DNA from: Azospirillum rugosum
GTDB lineage: Bacteria > Pseudomonadota > Alphaproteobacteria > Azospirillales > Azospirillaceae
Direction of reading: 5' to 3'
Length of the DNA stretch: 64,000 nt
NCBI RefSeq assembly: GCF_017876155.1
Contig: NZ_JAGINP010000004.1
Coordinates: forward strand, 62,001 to 126,000
Positions 17,820-27,582 of the stretch are shown one piece after another (positions within the stretch are counted from its first letter, which is position 1; each line of letters opens with the position of its first letter). The position numbers and the translations under genes are program-made. Below the pieces are notes generated by a model. It made no database searches, was not told the DNA's origin, and worked only from the letters and a program-made list of their open reading frames with translations.

Positions 17820-18577
17820 CCGTCCACTTCATCGGCGCCGGACCGGGCGCGCCCGACCTTCTGACCCTGCGCGGGCGCGACCTGATCGCGTCCTGCCCGG
17901 TCTGCCTCTACGCCGGCTCGCTGGTGCCGAAGGAGATCATCGCCCACGCCCCGCCCGGCACGCGGGTGGTCGATACCGCGCCCATGACGCTCGACCAGAT
18001 CGTGGCGGAGTTCCAGGCGGCGCATGACGCCGGCCAGGACGTGGCGCGGCTGCATTCCGGCGACCTGTCGGTCTTCAGCGCGCTCGGCGAGCAGACCCGG
18101 GCGCTGCGGGAATTGGGCATCCCCTACACCATCACCCCCGGCGTACCGGCCTTCGCCGCGGCGTCGGCCGCGCTGGGGCGGGAGCTGACCCTGCCGGAGG
18201 TCAGCCAGACGCTGATTTTGACACGCACGGAAGGCCGCGCCTCGGCCATGCCGGCCAACGAGACGCTGGAGGTGCTGGGCCGGTCGGGCGCGACGCTGGC
18301 CATCCACCTGTCGATCCACGTCATCGACCGGGTGGTGGAGCGCCTTACGCCGCTGTACGGCGCCGACTGCCCGGCGGCGGTCGTCTACCGCGCCACATGG
18401 CCGGAGGAGCGGGTGCTGCGCGGCACGCTGGCCGACATCGCCGCCAAGGTGGCCGAGGCGCCGATGGAGCGCACCGCCCTGATCCTGGTCGGCCCGGCGC
18501 TGGGGGTGGAGGATTTCCGGTGCAGCGCGCTTTACGACGGCTCGCACGTCCGGCGTTATCGGGGGTTGGGGGAGTGA
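17816..18577 (+). CDS. cobM: Precorrin-4 C11-methyltransferase CobM
   Basis: This 253-residue SAM-dependent methyltransferase acts on C11 of precorrin-4. Visible family features are [51 protein letters not shown] and [18 protein letters not shown]. It ends the cobL-E-M run and is convergent with cbiD, with a family B repeat between them. Confidence 0.95.
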   Translation: MTVHFIGAGPGAPDLLTLRGRDLIASCPVCLYAGSLVPKEIIAHAPPGTRVVDTAPMTLDQIVAEFQAAHDAGQDVARLHSGDLSVFSALGEQTRALRELGIPYTITPGVPAFAAASAALGRELTLPEVSQTLILTRTEGRASAMPANETLEVLGRSGATLAIHLSIHVIDRVVERLTPLYGADCPAAVVYRATWPEERVLRGTLADIAAKVAEAPMERTALILVGPALGVEDFRCSALYDGSHVRRYRGLGE

Positions 18578-18604
18578 GGACGGGGCGGGCCGCGGATGGC
18601 GGAC

Positions 18605-18678
18605 GTTGGGTTGCGCTGCGCTTCACCCAACCTACGAGTTGCTTTGTAGGTTGGGTGGAGGCGAAGCCGCAACCCAAC
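18605..18678. repeat. Family B palindromic repeat between cobM and cbiD
   Basis: The element opens with GTTGGGTTGCGCTGCGCTTC and closes with GCGAAGCCGCAACCCAAC around two inverted ACCCAACCTAC cores. It lies between two convergent stop codons. Confidence 0.85.
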
Positions 18679-18690
18679 ACCGCGCCCCTC

Positions 18691-19818
18691 TCACGGCCCG
18701 CGCCAGTCCGCCTTTCCCACGATGTTGCCCTGGCGGTCGGTGACCAGAACCTCGACATCCACCGGAGCGCCCTCCAGCACGCCGAGCGCGGCGTCCTGGG
18801 CCAGCGCGGCCACGCGGTCGGCGAGCGGCAGGCCGGCTTCCGCCGCGATGCCCAGGACCTGTGCGGCGGTGTTTGCGGTGCGCGCCTGTGTGGTCACCTC
18901 CGGCCCGGCGCCCAGCTCCGCCAAGCGGTCGGCCAGCCAGTCGAGATCGACGCTGTTGCGCTTGGAATGCAGGTCCATCAGGCCGCGCGCCAGCTTGCCG
19001 AACTTGGCGAAGCCGCCGCACAGGGTCAGGCGCGGCACGGGATGCGACCGCAGGTACTTCAGCGTGCCGCCGACGAAATCGCCCATGTCCAACAGCGCGT
19101 GGTCCGGCAGGCCGTAGCGCGCGACAACCGCCTTTTCCGAGGTGTCGCCGGTGCAGGCCGCGACGTGCGTCAGCCCGGCCGCCCGCGCCACGTCGACGCC
19201 GCGATGGATCGACGCGATCCAAGCCGCGCAGGAGTACGGCACGACGATCCCCGTGGTCCCCAGGATCGACAAGCCGCCGACGATGCCCAGCCGCGGGTTC
19301 ATGGTGCGGCGGGCGAGCGCCTCCCCGTTCTCGACCGAGACCTCCACCACCACGTCGGCGGGCTGGCCGGCCAACGCCGCGGCCTCCGCGACCGCCTGGC
19401 GGATCATGGCGCGGGGCACGGGGTTGATCGCGGGCTCCCCGACCGGGACCGGAAGGCCGGGACGGGTCACGGTGCCGACGCCCTCCCCCGCCCGGAAGAC
19501 GACGCCCTGGCCGGGCTCGGCGCGCCAGACACGGGCGCGGACCAGCGCGCCGTGGGTGACGTCCGGGTCGTCGCCCGCGTCCTTCACCACGCCGGCCGCC
19601 GCCCAGCTATCGCCCGTCTCGCTCCAGGCGAGCGCGAAGGCCGGCGTCTGGCCGCCGGGCAGGGTCACGGTCACCGGGTCGGGAAACCGGCCGGTGAACA
19701 GCGCCTCGCAAGCCGCGCGCGCGGCGGCGGTGGCGCAGGTGCCCGTCGTCCAGCCCCGGCGCAACGCCTTGCCATCGCTCTCCGATTCATCGCCGTTCGC
19801 AGCTGAGTGCTCGTCCAT
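18691..19818 (-). CDS. cbiD: Cobalt-precorrin-5B C1-methyltransferase CbiD
   Basis: This 375-residue protein has CbiD signatures RRGWTTGTCATAAARAA, ILGTTGIVVPYSCAAW and LCGGFAKFGKLARGLMDLH. The family does the C1 methylation and deacetylation step of the anaerobic route. Here it stands in for CobF, which is not in this window, beside the oxygen-dependent CobG. The ATG at 19818 overlaps the plus-strand cobA start: the two share the palindrome CATG. An in-frame ATG at 19824 is an alternative. Confidence 0.9.
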   Translation of the reverse strand: MDEHSAANGDESESDGKALRRGWTTGTCATAAARAACEALFTGRFPDPVTVTLPGGQTPAFALAWSETGDSWAAAGVVKDAGDDPDVTHGALVRARVWRAEPGQGVVFRAGEGVGTVTRPGLPVPVGEPAINPVPRAMIRQAVAEAAALAGQPADVVVEVSVENGEALARRTMNPRLGIVGGLSILGTTGIVVPYSCAAWIASIHRGVDVARAAGLTHVAACTGDTSEKAVVARYGLPDHALLDMGDFVGGTLKYLRSHPVPRLTLCGGFAKFGKLARGLMDLHSKRNSVDLDWLADRLAELGAGPEVTTQARTANTAAQVLGIAAEAGLPLADRVAALAQDAALGVLEGAPVDVEVLVTDRQGNIVGKADWRGP

Positions 19819-20615
19819 GACCACAGAGCCGTTGCCCGACTCCCTCCAAGTTCCGTTCGACCCCGGCAGCGTCTGGCTGGCCGGCGCCGGCCCCGGCGAC
19901 CCCGGCCTGCTGACCCTGCGTGCGCTGCAAGGTCTAAGGCAAGCGGACGTGATCGTCCACGACGCGCTGGTTGGTGAACGGATCCTGGCGCTGGCCTCGC
20001 CCGCGGCAAGGCTGGAGTTCGCCGGAAAGCGCGGCGGCCGCCCGTCCGCTCACCAGGACGACATCACCAACCGCCTGATCGAGCTGGCGCGCGAGGGGCA
20101 CCGCGTGCTGCGGCTGAAGGGCGGCGACCCCTTCGTCTTCGGCCGCGGCGGGGAGGAGGCGCAGGCGCTGGCCGAGCAGGGCATCCCCTTCCGCATCATC
20201 CCCGGCATCACGGCGGGGCTCGCCGGCCCGGCCTACGCCGGCATCCCGGCGACTCACCGCACGGCCAACCAGGCGGTGATCCTGGCGACCGGCCACTCTT
20301 GCGCGGGCGGCCCGGACTGGAAGGCGCTGGCCGCCACCGGCGCGCCGCTGATCCTCTACATGGCGTGGAAGGGCCTGCCGGGCATCGCGGCCGGCCTGAT
20401 GGAGGGCGGCCTGCCCGCCGACACCCCCGTGGGCGTGGTCACCGACGCGACGACCGAGCGGCAGCGCGTGCTGGTCACCTCCTTGGGCACCTGCGTGGAG
20501 GATTTGGCGGCGAGCGGGCTGGAGCCCCCGGCGATCATCGTGGTCGGCGAGGTGGTGCGGCTGCGCCCGGTGCTCGACTGGCTGCCGCAACAGGCTTTCC
20601 AGCAAGGGGCTTCCC

Positions 20616-20623
<8 letters not shown>
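19817..20623 (+). CDS. cobA: Uroporphyrinogen-III C-methyltransferase CobA
   Basis: This 268-residue SUMT methylates uroporphyrinogen III at C2 and C7 to give precorrin-2, the entry into corrin synthesis. It has GAGPGDPGLLTLRAL, RLKGGDPFVFGRGGEEAQAL and PGITAGLAGPAYAGIPATHR. There is no fused CysG dehydrogenase part. The ATG at 19817 overlaps the divergent cbiD start codon, and the gene overlaps cobB by 8 bases (ATGGCTGA). Confidence 0.94.
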
Positions 20624-22600
<1,977 letters not shown>

Positions 22601-22605
22601 AAACC

Positions 22606-22690
22606 GTAGGTCGGGTGGAGCGAAGCGCAACCCGACATCGCCCGCGATGCGAACCTGTTGGGTTGCGTCTTCGGCTCCACCCAACCTACG
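22606..22690. repeat. Family B palindromic repeat after bluB
   Basis: The left arm is GTAGGTCGGGTGGAGCGAAG and the right arm TCGGCTCCACCCAACCTACG, with inner CAACCCGACA and TGTTGGGTTG. It begins 6 bases after the bluB stop codon and may define the 3' end of that transcript. Confidence 0.85.
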
Positions 22691-22720
22691 AATCCAACGC
22701 ATCCACGATCCCAAACGGGC

Positions 22721-22752
22721 AAGAAAAAAGGGCCGCGGAAAGCCGCGGCCCT
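22721..22752 (-). terminator. Intrinsic terminator, minus strand
   Basis: Read on the minus strand, a perfect 10-bp stem (AGGGCCGCGG, loop CTTT, CCGCGGCCCT) is followed at once by TTTTTT. It points toward bluB, yet no minus-strand protein gene lies upstream of it within 450 bases, so it should end a short RNA. Confidence 0.85.
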
Positions 22753-22815
22753 GAGTCTAGGGAGGAAACGCCCCGAGAATGGGCAGGGGCAATGTATGCC
22801 GCAGCGCACACCAAG

Positions 22816-22826
22816 TGGTATTACCA
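22816..22826. promoter_or_regulatory. Possible GntR (FadR/PdhR-type) operator
   Basis: TGGTATTACCA matches the TGGT-N3-ACCA half-site arrangement of the FadR subfamily of GntR regulators. It lies in the spacer before the nucleotidase-like gene and near the presumed start of the minus-strand small RNA. No GntR gene is in the window, so this is only a sequence match. Confidence 0.3.
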
Positions 22827-23051
22827 ATGCGGCATGGGTGCGGTGCAGCATGCGCATAAGCCGAAAATTTGCTGTGATTTCAGGGTGACTTTGTTCTTTG
22901 CCGCGCGCCCGACCTGTGGGCGACAACCGGGCGGCGGTTGCATGCGCATGCGTCCATGATGACGCGCCCATGACGGCAACTCTTCACCACCGGCGCACGA
23001 ACGGTCATAATCCCGCAGACGCGCTGGGGACGTCGGTCGGGGGAAAGCGGC

Positions 23052-24635
23052 ATGGGGGTTGGCGGAATCGTGGGCTGGCGCGCAATCCCCGCCACAATCC
23101 CCGCTTTGGGCCGGTCCTTGCTCCCCGTCCTGGCGCTGGCACTGGCCGGGTTGGCAACGCCGCTCGCCAGCGCCCTGGCGGAGCCGTTCCGCTTCACCCT
23201 TCTCTACGCCCACAGCACGACCGAGCTGGAGGACACGCAGGGCCGCGGCGGGATCGCCCGGCTGGCGACGGTGGTCCGGCAGGAACGGGCCGCGCACGAC
23301 ACGGTGCTGGTGCTGCACGGCGGGCAGTCGCTGGCGCCGTCGGTGCTGTCCTTCTACGACCAGGGCGCCCATGTCATCGATCTGCTGAACGGGTTGGGCA
23401 TCGACGCCATGGCCGCGCTGAACCGGGAGTTCCATCACGGCGACGACACGCTGATGACGCGCGCCTTCGCGGCAAACTTCCCGCTGGTGACCACCAACGC
23501 GGTCGATCGCGCGACGGGCAAGCCGCTGGATGGGCTGGAAAGCGCCGTCGTGCTGGACGCCGGGCCCTACAAGGTCGGCGTGCTGGCCGCCACGCCGACG
23601 CAGACGAAGGAGACCACCCGCTCCGGCCGCACGGAATTCCGCGACCCGGCCGGGGCTGTCGCCGACAAGGCGCGGGAGCTGCGCGCGCAGGGCGTGGACC
23701 TGGTGGTCGCGATGACCGCCAATTCCGGCAACACCCACCGCGACGTCATCGCCGCCCGCGCCGCCAACATCGTGCTGTACCAGGACCGCGGACGCGCCGT
23801 CGGCGTGGAGTATGACGGGAAGTCGCTGGCCGCGACGGTGGACGCGCAGGCCGCCTGGGTGCTCGCGCTGGACATCACAATCGAGCGCGGCGCGATCGAC
23901 CGCAACGCCAAGACCGGCCCGTCCGGCGTTGCGTGGAGCGCCGGGGTGCGCGCCATCGACACGGCGCCGATCCCGCCGGACAGCGCGGTGGACAGCCGCG
24001 CCAAGGCCTATCTGGCGCGGCTCGACGGCATGCTCGGCATGCAGGTCGGGCGGCTGGAATCCCCCGTGGACACGCGGAGGGAGGCCGTGCGCGGCGGGGA
24101 GAACGCCTTCGCCAACGCGCTGGCCGACGCGCTGCGCGCCGCCATGGAGGCCGACGTGGCGCTGGTCAACGGCGGCACCATCCGCGGCGACCGTCAGTAC
24201 GCGGCCGGCACGCTGTGGACCCGCCGCGACATCCAGACCGAAATTCCCTACCACGACACCGCCGTCCTTCTGGAGGTCACCGGCCAGCAGCTGCGCGACG
24301 CGCTGGAGTCCGGATATTCGGGGATCGAGCAGGCGCAGGGGCGCTTCCCGCACCTGTCCAACGCCCGCGTCCTGGTCGACGCGTCGCGGCCCGCCGGCCG
24401 GCGGATCGTGGAGCTGACCGTCGGCGGAAAGCCGGTGGAGCCCGCGGCGCGCTACCGTCTGGCGACCGGCAGCTACATCGCGCAGGGCAGCGACGGCTAC
24501 ACCGCGCTCGCCGCCGCGCCGCGCCTCGTGGACGACCGCGACGCGGACTTCCTCTCCACCATCCTGGCGGACCAGATCGCGCGGACGGGCAGCTTCGCGC
24601 CGCGCCTGGACGGGCGCCTCACGGTGACGCGGTAA
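23052..24635 (+). CDS. 5'-nucleotidase/UshA-like exported protein with degenerate metal site
   Basis: This 527-residue protein has a signal peptide (hydrophobic core LLPVLALALAGLA, likely cleavage near residue 43). An N-terminal metallophosphoesterase-like domain and a normal-looking C-terminal 5'-nucleotidase domain follow (LVNGGTIRGDRQYAAG, GSYIAQGSDGY). The N-terminal motifs have lost their metal ligands. The usual HTND reads YAHSTTELE (residues 52-60), the GD motif reads LHGGQSLAPS, the GNHEFD motif reads LNREFHHGD, and the GGHSH motif reads VLYQDRGR. It is therefore probably not an active hydrolase and may bind a nucleotide-like ligand. It ends 9 bases before a sensor kinase gene on the same strand. 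Confidence 0.8.
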   Translation: MGVGGIVGWRAIPATIPALGRSLLPVLALALAGLATPLASALAEPFRFTLLYAHSTTELEDTQGRGGIARLATVVRQERAAHDTVLVLHGGQSLAPSVLSFYDQGAHVIDLLNGLGIDAMAALNREFHHGDDTLMTRAFAANFPLVTTNAVDRATGKPLDGLESAVVLDAGPYKVGVLAATPTQTKETTRSGRTEFRDPAGAVADKARELRAQGVDLVVAMTANSGNTHRDVIAARAANIVLYQDRGRAVGVEYDGKSLAATVDAQAAWVLALDITIERGAIDRNAKTGPSGVAWSAGVRAIDTAPIPPDSAVDSRAKAYLARLDGMLGMQVGRLESPVDTRREAVRGGENAFANALADALRAAMEADVALVNGGTIRGDRQYAAGTLWTRRDIQTEIPYHDTAVLLEVTGQQLRDALESGYSGIEQAQGRFPHLSNARVLVDASRPAGRRIVELTVGGKPVEPAARYRLATGSYIAQGSDGYTALAAAPRLVDDRDADFLSTILADQIARTGSFAPRLDGRLTVTR

Positions 24636-24644
24636 GCGGCCGGG

Positions 24645-27182
24645 ATGGATACGCTGTCCCCTCATCAGGCCAGCCCGGCCCACCGCGACGGCCCGGCGGC
24701 CGCGGCGGTCCCGCCCCGCCCGCCGGAGCGTCGGGCCGGCATCGTGCTGCGCATCACCATCGGCCTGGCGATCATGGCGATGCTGGTCCTGCTGATCGGC
24801 GGCGTCTCCATCTCCTCCTTCCGGCTGCTGCGCGCGGAGGTGTCGTCGCTGTCGTCGACGACCCTGCCGGAGGTCGTCGCCGCGGCGGAGCTGCGCGGGT
24901 CGCTGCAGCAGCTGGTCGCGCGGCTTCCCGGGCTGGCCGGGGCCGCGACCATGCCGCAGCGCCGGGGCATCCACGACGAGCTGGTGCGCGAGCTGGAGTT
25001 CCTGCACAGGCTGGTGGACCGCGTCGCCGCGCTGCAAAGGGCCGGCGCCGAACAAAAATCCGGGGCGCGGGAGGACACCGACGTCGCGGACGCCCGCCTT
25101 CTCGACCAGGTGCGCTCCACGCTGGTGATCCTGGCGGCCACCGTGGCCGACCTGAACGGCGAGGTCGGCCGCCAGATCGAGGCCGGCGACCGGCAGGCCG
25201 AAGCCATCCGCGCGCTCGCCCGCATGGCCGAGGATCTGGAGCGGCTGTCCGGCCCGGACGGGCCGAACACCCCCGCCCCCGGTCCCACCCCTGCCCCCAC
25301 CCCCGGCCCCACCCCTGCCCCCGCCGCCGGCGCCTGGGCGGTGCGGACCGGCGCGCTGATGGCGCGGGCGGCGGGGGCCGTCCAGCTCGACCACCTGAAC
25401 CGCCTGCGGACGGAGCGCGTCGCGGCCGAACGCACGCTGGCCGACCTCGGCCGCATCGCCGCGAGCACGCCCGGTCCGGACGGCGCCGCCATGGACCGGA
25501 TCCGCGCCACGCTGGACGTCATCCTGGTCGCCCCCGGCGGCCTGTTCGACAGCTCCGCTGAACGGCTCCAGGCGCGCAACCGGGCCCAGGCCCTGTTCGG
25601 CCAGTCCCGCGTGCTGGTGGAAACAGTGGACCGGTCCACCCGCGCGCTGTTCGACGCGCTGAACGACCGCTCCACGCAGCGCACCGACGCGCTGACCACC
25701 CTGATCACCGACCGCACGCGCGCGGTGATGGCGCTGGGCGGCGCCTCCGTCCTGCTGGCGATCGGCGTCTACCTGTTCTTCCGGCGCTTCCTGACCTCGC
25801 GGCTGGTCGCGCTGAACGGCGCAGTCTTGGCGCGTCTGTCCGGCAGCGCCGCCGCCGTCCCGGCGGAGGGCGACGACGAGATCACCGACATCGGCGCCTC
25901 CATCCGCTATTTCATCGAGGAGATCGACCGCCGCCAGCGCGACCTCGCCGACAAGGAACGGCGCTTCCGCGACCTGGTGGAGGGCTCCATCCAGGGCATC
26001 GTCATCCACCGCGACTTCCGCCCGCTCTACGCCAACGACGCCTTCGCCCAGATGCTGGGGACCAGCCCCGGCCGGGCGCTGTCTGTGCCCTCGGTGCTCG
26101 ACCTCATCCCCACGGCGGAACGCCCGCTGGTCGAGACGAACTACTACCACATCCTGGAAACCGGGCAGCCCAGCGAGCGGCGGCGGCTGCGCGCCTTCCG
26201 CTTCGACGGGACGGAGCTGTGGATCGAGCTGACCAGCCGCCGCGTCGACTGGATGGGCGAGCCCGCCGTGCAGTCCGTCGTCGTCGACGTGACCCGCGAG
26301 GTGGAGGCGGAGGCCGCGCTGCGCCGGTCGCGCGACGCGGCGGAGCAGGCCCTGCGCGAGCTGAAGGAGACGCAGGCGAGCCTGATCCAGGCGGAGAAGA
26401 TGGCCTCGCTCGGCCAGCTCGTCGCCGGCGTCGCGCACGAGGTCAACACGCCCATCGGGATCACCATCACCGGCGCCTCGCAGCTGGTCGTCCTGATCGA
26501 CGAGCTGGCCCAGAAGCACGCGGACGGCACGATCAAGCGCTCCGATTTCCAGCGCTTCCTGGCCGACGGGCGGGAGATGGCGCGGCTGATCCTCGCCAAC
26601 GGCACCCGCGCCGCCGACCTGGTGCAGAGCTTCAAGATGGTCGCCGTCGACCAGTCGAGCGACGAGCGCCGCCGCTTCGAGCTGAAGAGCTACGTCGACG
26701 AGCTGCTGCGCAGCCTGCGGCCGACTTACAAGGACCTGAAGGGGCTGGACATCGCCGTGGACAGCCCGGAAGGGCTGGAGTTCGACAGCTACCCGGGCGC
26801 CCTGTCGCAGGTCTTGACCAATCTGATCATCAACGCGCTGACCCACGCCTTCACCCCGGACCGGCCGGGGCGCATCGCCATCACCGCGCGCGCCCTGACG
26901 CCCGACATCGTGGAGCTGGAGGTCGCCGACGACGGCATCGGCATCCCCACCGCCATCCAGCCGAAGATCTTCGACCCCTTCTTCACCACCCGCCGCGGCC
27001 GCGGCGGCAGCGGGCTGGGGCTGCACATCGTCTACAACCTCGTGACCGGCACGCTGCGTGGGACCATCGCGGTGACCAGCATCCCCGGCGAAGGCACCCG
27101 CTTCACCCTGCGCCTCCCCCGCGTCGCCCCGGCAGCACCCGGCCCAGCTGAATCGGGCGGGGTGGAGACGGTCGCGGTGTGA
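24645..27182 (+). CDS. PAS-domain sensor histidine kinase
   Basis: This 845-residue membrane kinase has TM1 at about residues 32-55 (VLRITIGLAIMAMLVLLIGG) and TM2 at about 362-380 (GGASVLLAIGVYLFF). A large periplasmic region of about 300 residues, mostly helical, lies between them. It holds a Pro-rich tandem segment (GPTPAPTPGPTPAP, residues about 210-225) made by a 24-base tandem repeat. HAMP-like and PAS parts follow. The H-box is VAGVAHEVNTPIG with the phospho-His, and the ATPase shows DDGIGIP and GGSGLGLHIVYN. There is no receiver domain and no response regulator next door. It sits 9 bases after the nucleotidase-like gene, suggesting a sensor pair. Confidence 0.88.
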   Translation: MDTLSPHQASPAHRDGPAAAAVPPRPPERRAGIVLRITIGLAIMAMLVLLIGGVSISSFRLLRAEVSSLSSTTLPEVVAAAELRGSLQQLVARLPGLAGAATMPQRRGIHDELVRELEFLHRLVDRVAALQRAGAEQKSGAREDTDVADARLLDQVRSTLVILAATVADLNGEVGRQIEAGDRQAEAIRALARMAEDLERLSGPDGPNTPAPGPTPAPTPGPTPAPAAGAWAVRTGALMARAAGAVQLDHLNRLRTERVAAERTLADLGRIAASTPGPDGAAMDRIRATLDVILVAPGGLFDSSAERLQARNRAQALFGQSRVLVETVDRSTRALFDALNDRSTQRTDALTTLITDRTRAVMALGGASVLLAIGVYLFFRRFLTSRLVALNGAVLARLSGSAAAVPAEGDDEITDIGASIRYFIEEIDRRQRDLADKERRFRDLVEGSIQGIVIHRDFRPLYANDAFAQMLGTSPGRALSVPSVLDLIPTAERPLVETNYYHILETGQPSERRRLRAFRFDGTELWIELTSRRVDWMGEPAVQSVVVDVTREVEAEAALRRSRDAAEQALRELKETQASLIQAEKMASLGQLVAGVAHEVNTPIGITITGASQLVVLIDELAQKHADGTIKRSDFQRFLADGREMARLILANGTRAADLVQSFKMVAVDQSSDERRRFELKSYVDELLRSLRPTYKDLKGLDIAVDSPEGLEFDSYPGALSQVLTNLIINALTHAFTPDRPGRIAITARALTPDIVELEVADDGIGIPTAIQPKIFDPFFTTRRGRGGSGLGLHIVYNLVTGTLRGTIAVTSIPGEGTRFTLRLPRVAPAAPGPAESGGVETVAV

Positions 27183-27183
27183 A

Positions 27184-27519
27184 TCAGACCACCTCGCCCT
27201 CGAACCAATGACGGCCGTGGCGGTCCTCGACCTCGATGACCCAGACGTCGGGGTCGTAGCGGGTCTGGCGCGCGATGTAGGCGTCGGCCGTCGCCTCGTC
27301 CACCGGATCGGCGCCGGTGCCGCGCGACCAGCGCAGCCGCGACTCCTCGCGCACCTGGACCAGCACCTGGAAGGTCCGGTCGAGGCGGTTCAGCTTCAGG
27401 ATGACGGTGCCGCGGCTGGGATCGCCCTTGCGCAGCACCATCATCGAGACGCCCTGCGAGTCGGCGGCGCGGATGTGCGCCATCACCCAGAGATGCGTCG
27501 GCAGGCGGTCGTCCATCAT
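27184..27519 (-). CDS. DUF1491 family protein
   Basis: This 111-residue cytoplasmic protein of unknown function has the DUF1491 pattern: LPTHLWVMAHIRAADSQGV, then KGDPSRGTVILKLNR and a C-terminal WVIEVEDRHGRHWFE. The family is widespread in alphaproteobacteria. It is convergent with the kinase gene, with only 1 base between the stop codons. Starts at 27519 and 27516 (MM) are equally possible. Confidence 0.85.
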   Translation of the reverse strand: MMDDRLPTHLWVMAHIRAADSQGVSMMVLRKGDPSRGTVILKLNRLDRTFQVLVQVREESRLRWSRGTGADPVDEATADAYIARQTRYDPDVWVIEVEDRHGRHWFEGEVV

Positions 27520-27582
27520 GGTTCCCGGTGGTTTCGGATGGCGGGGCTCGCCTTCGGCCGGGCCCCGGTGTAGACAACGGTC

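Larger units (their letters stand above)
22721..22830 (-). ncRNA. Candidate small RNA with anti-Shine-Dalgarno motif
   Basis: The strong minus-strand terminator at 22721-22752 is preceded, in transcript sense, by GCGTTTCCTCCCTAGACTC. The unpaired CUCC-rich part could pair with ribosome-binding sites. No protein frame fits here. The 5' end is a guess, because I could not place a promoter. Similar short RNAs with CCUCC loops are known regulators in alphaproteobacteria; assignment to a named family is not possible from this sequence alone. Confidence 0.4.

Noticed and set aside
22821..27026. A 1401-codon open frame on the minus strand opposite the nucleotidase-like gene and the kinase
   Set aside because: Its translation is low-complexity Gly/Arg/Gln/Val/Asp-rich with no domain. 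It mirrors GC-rich codon positions of two clear genes on the other strand.
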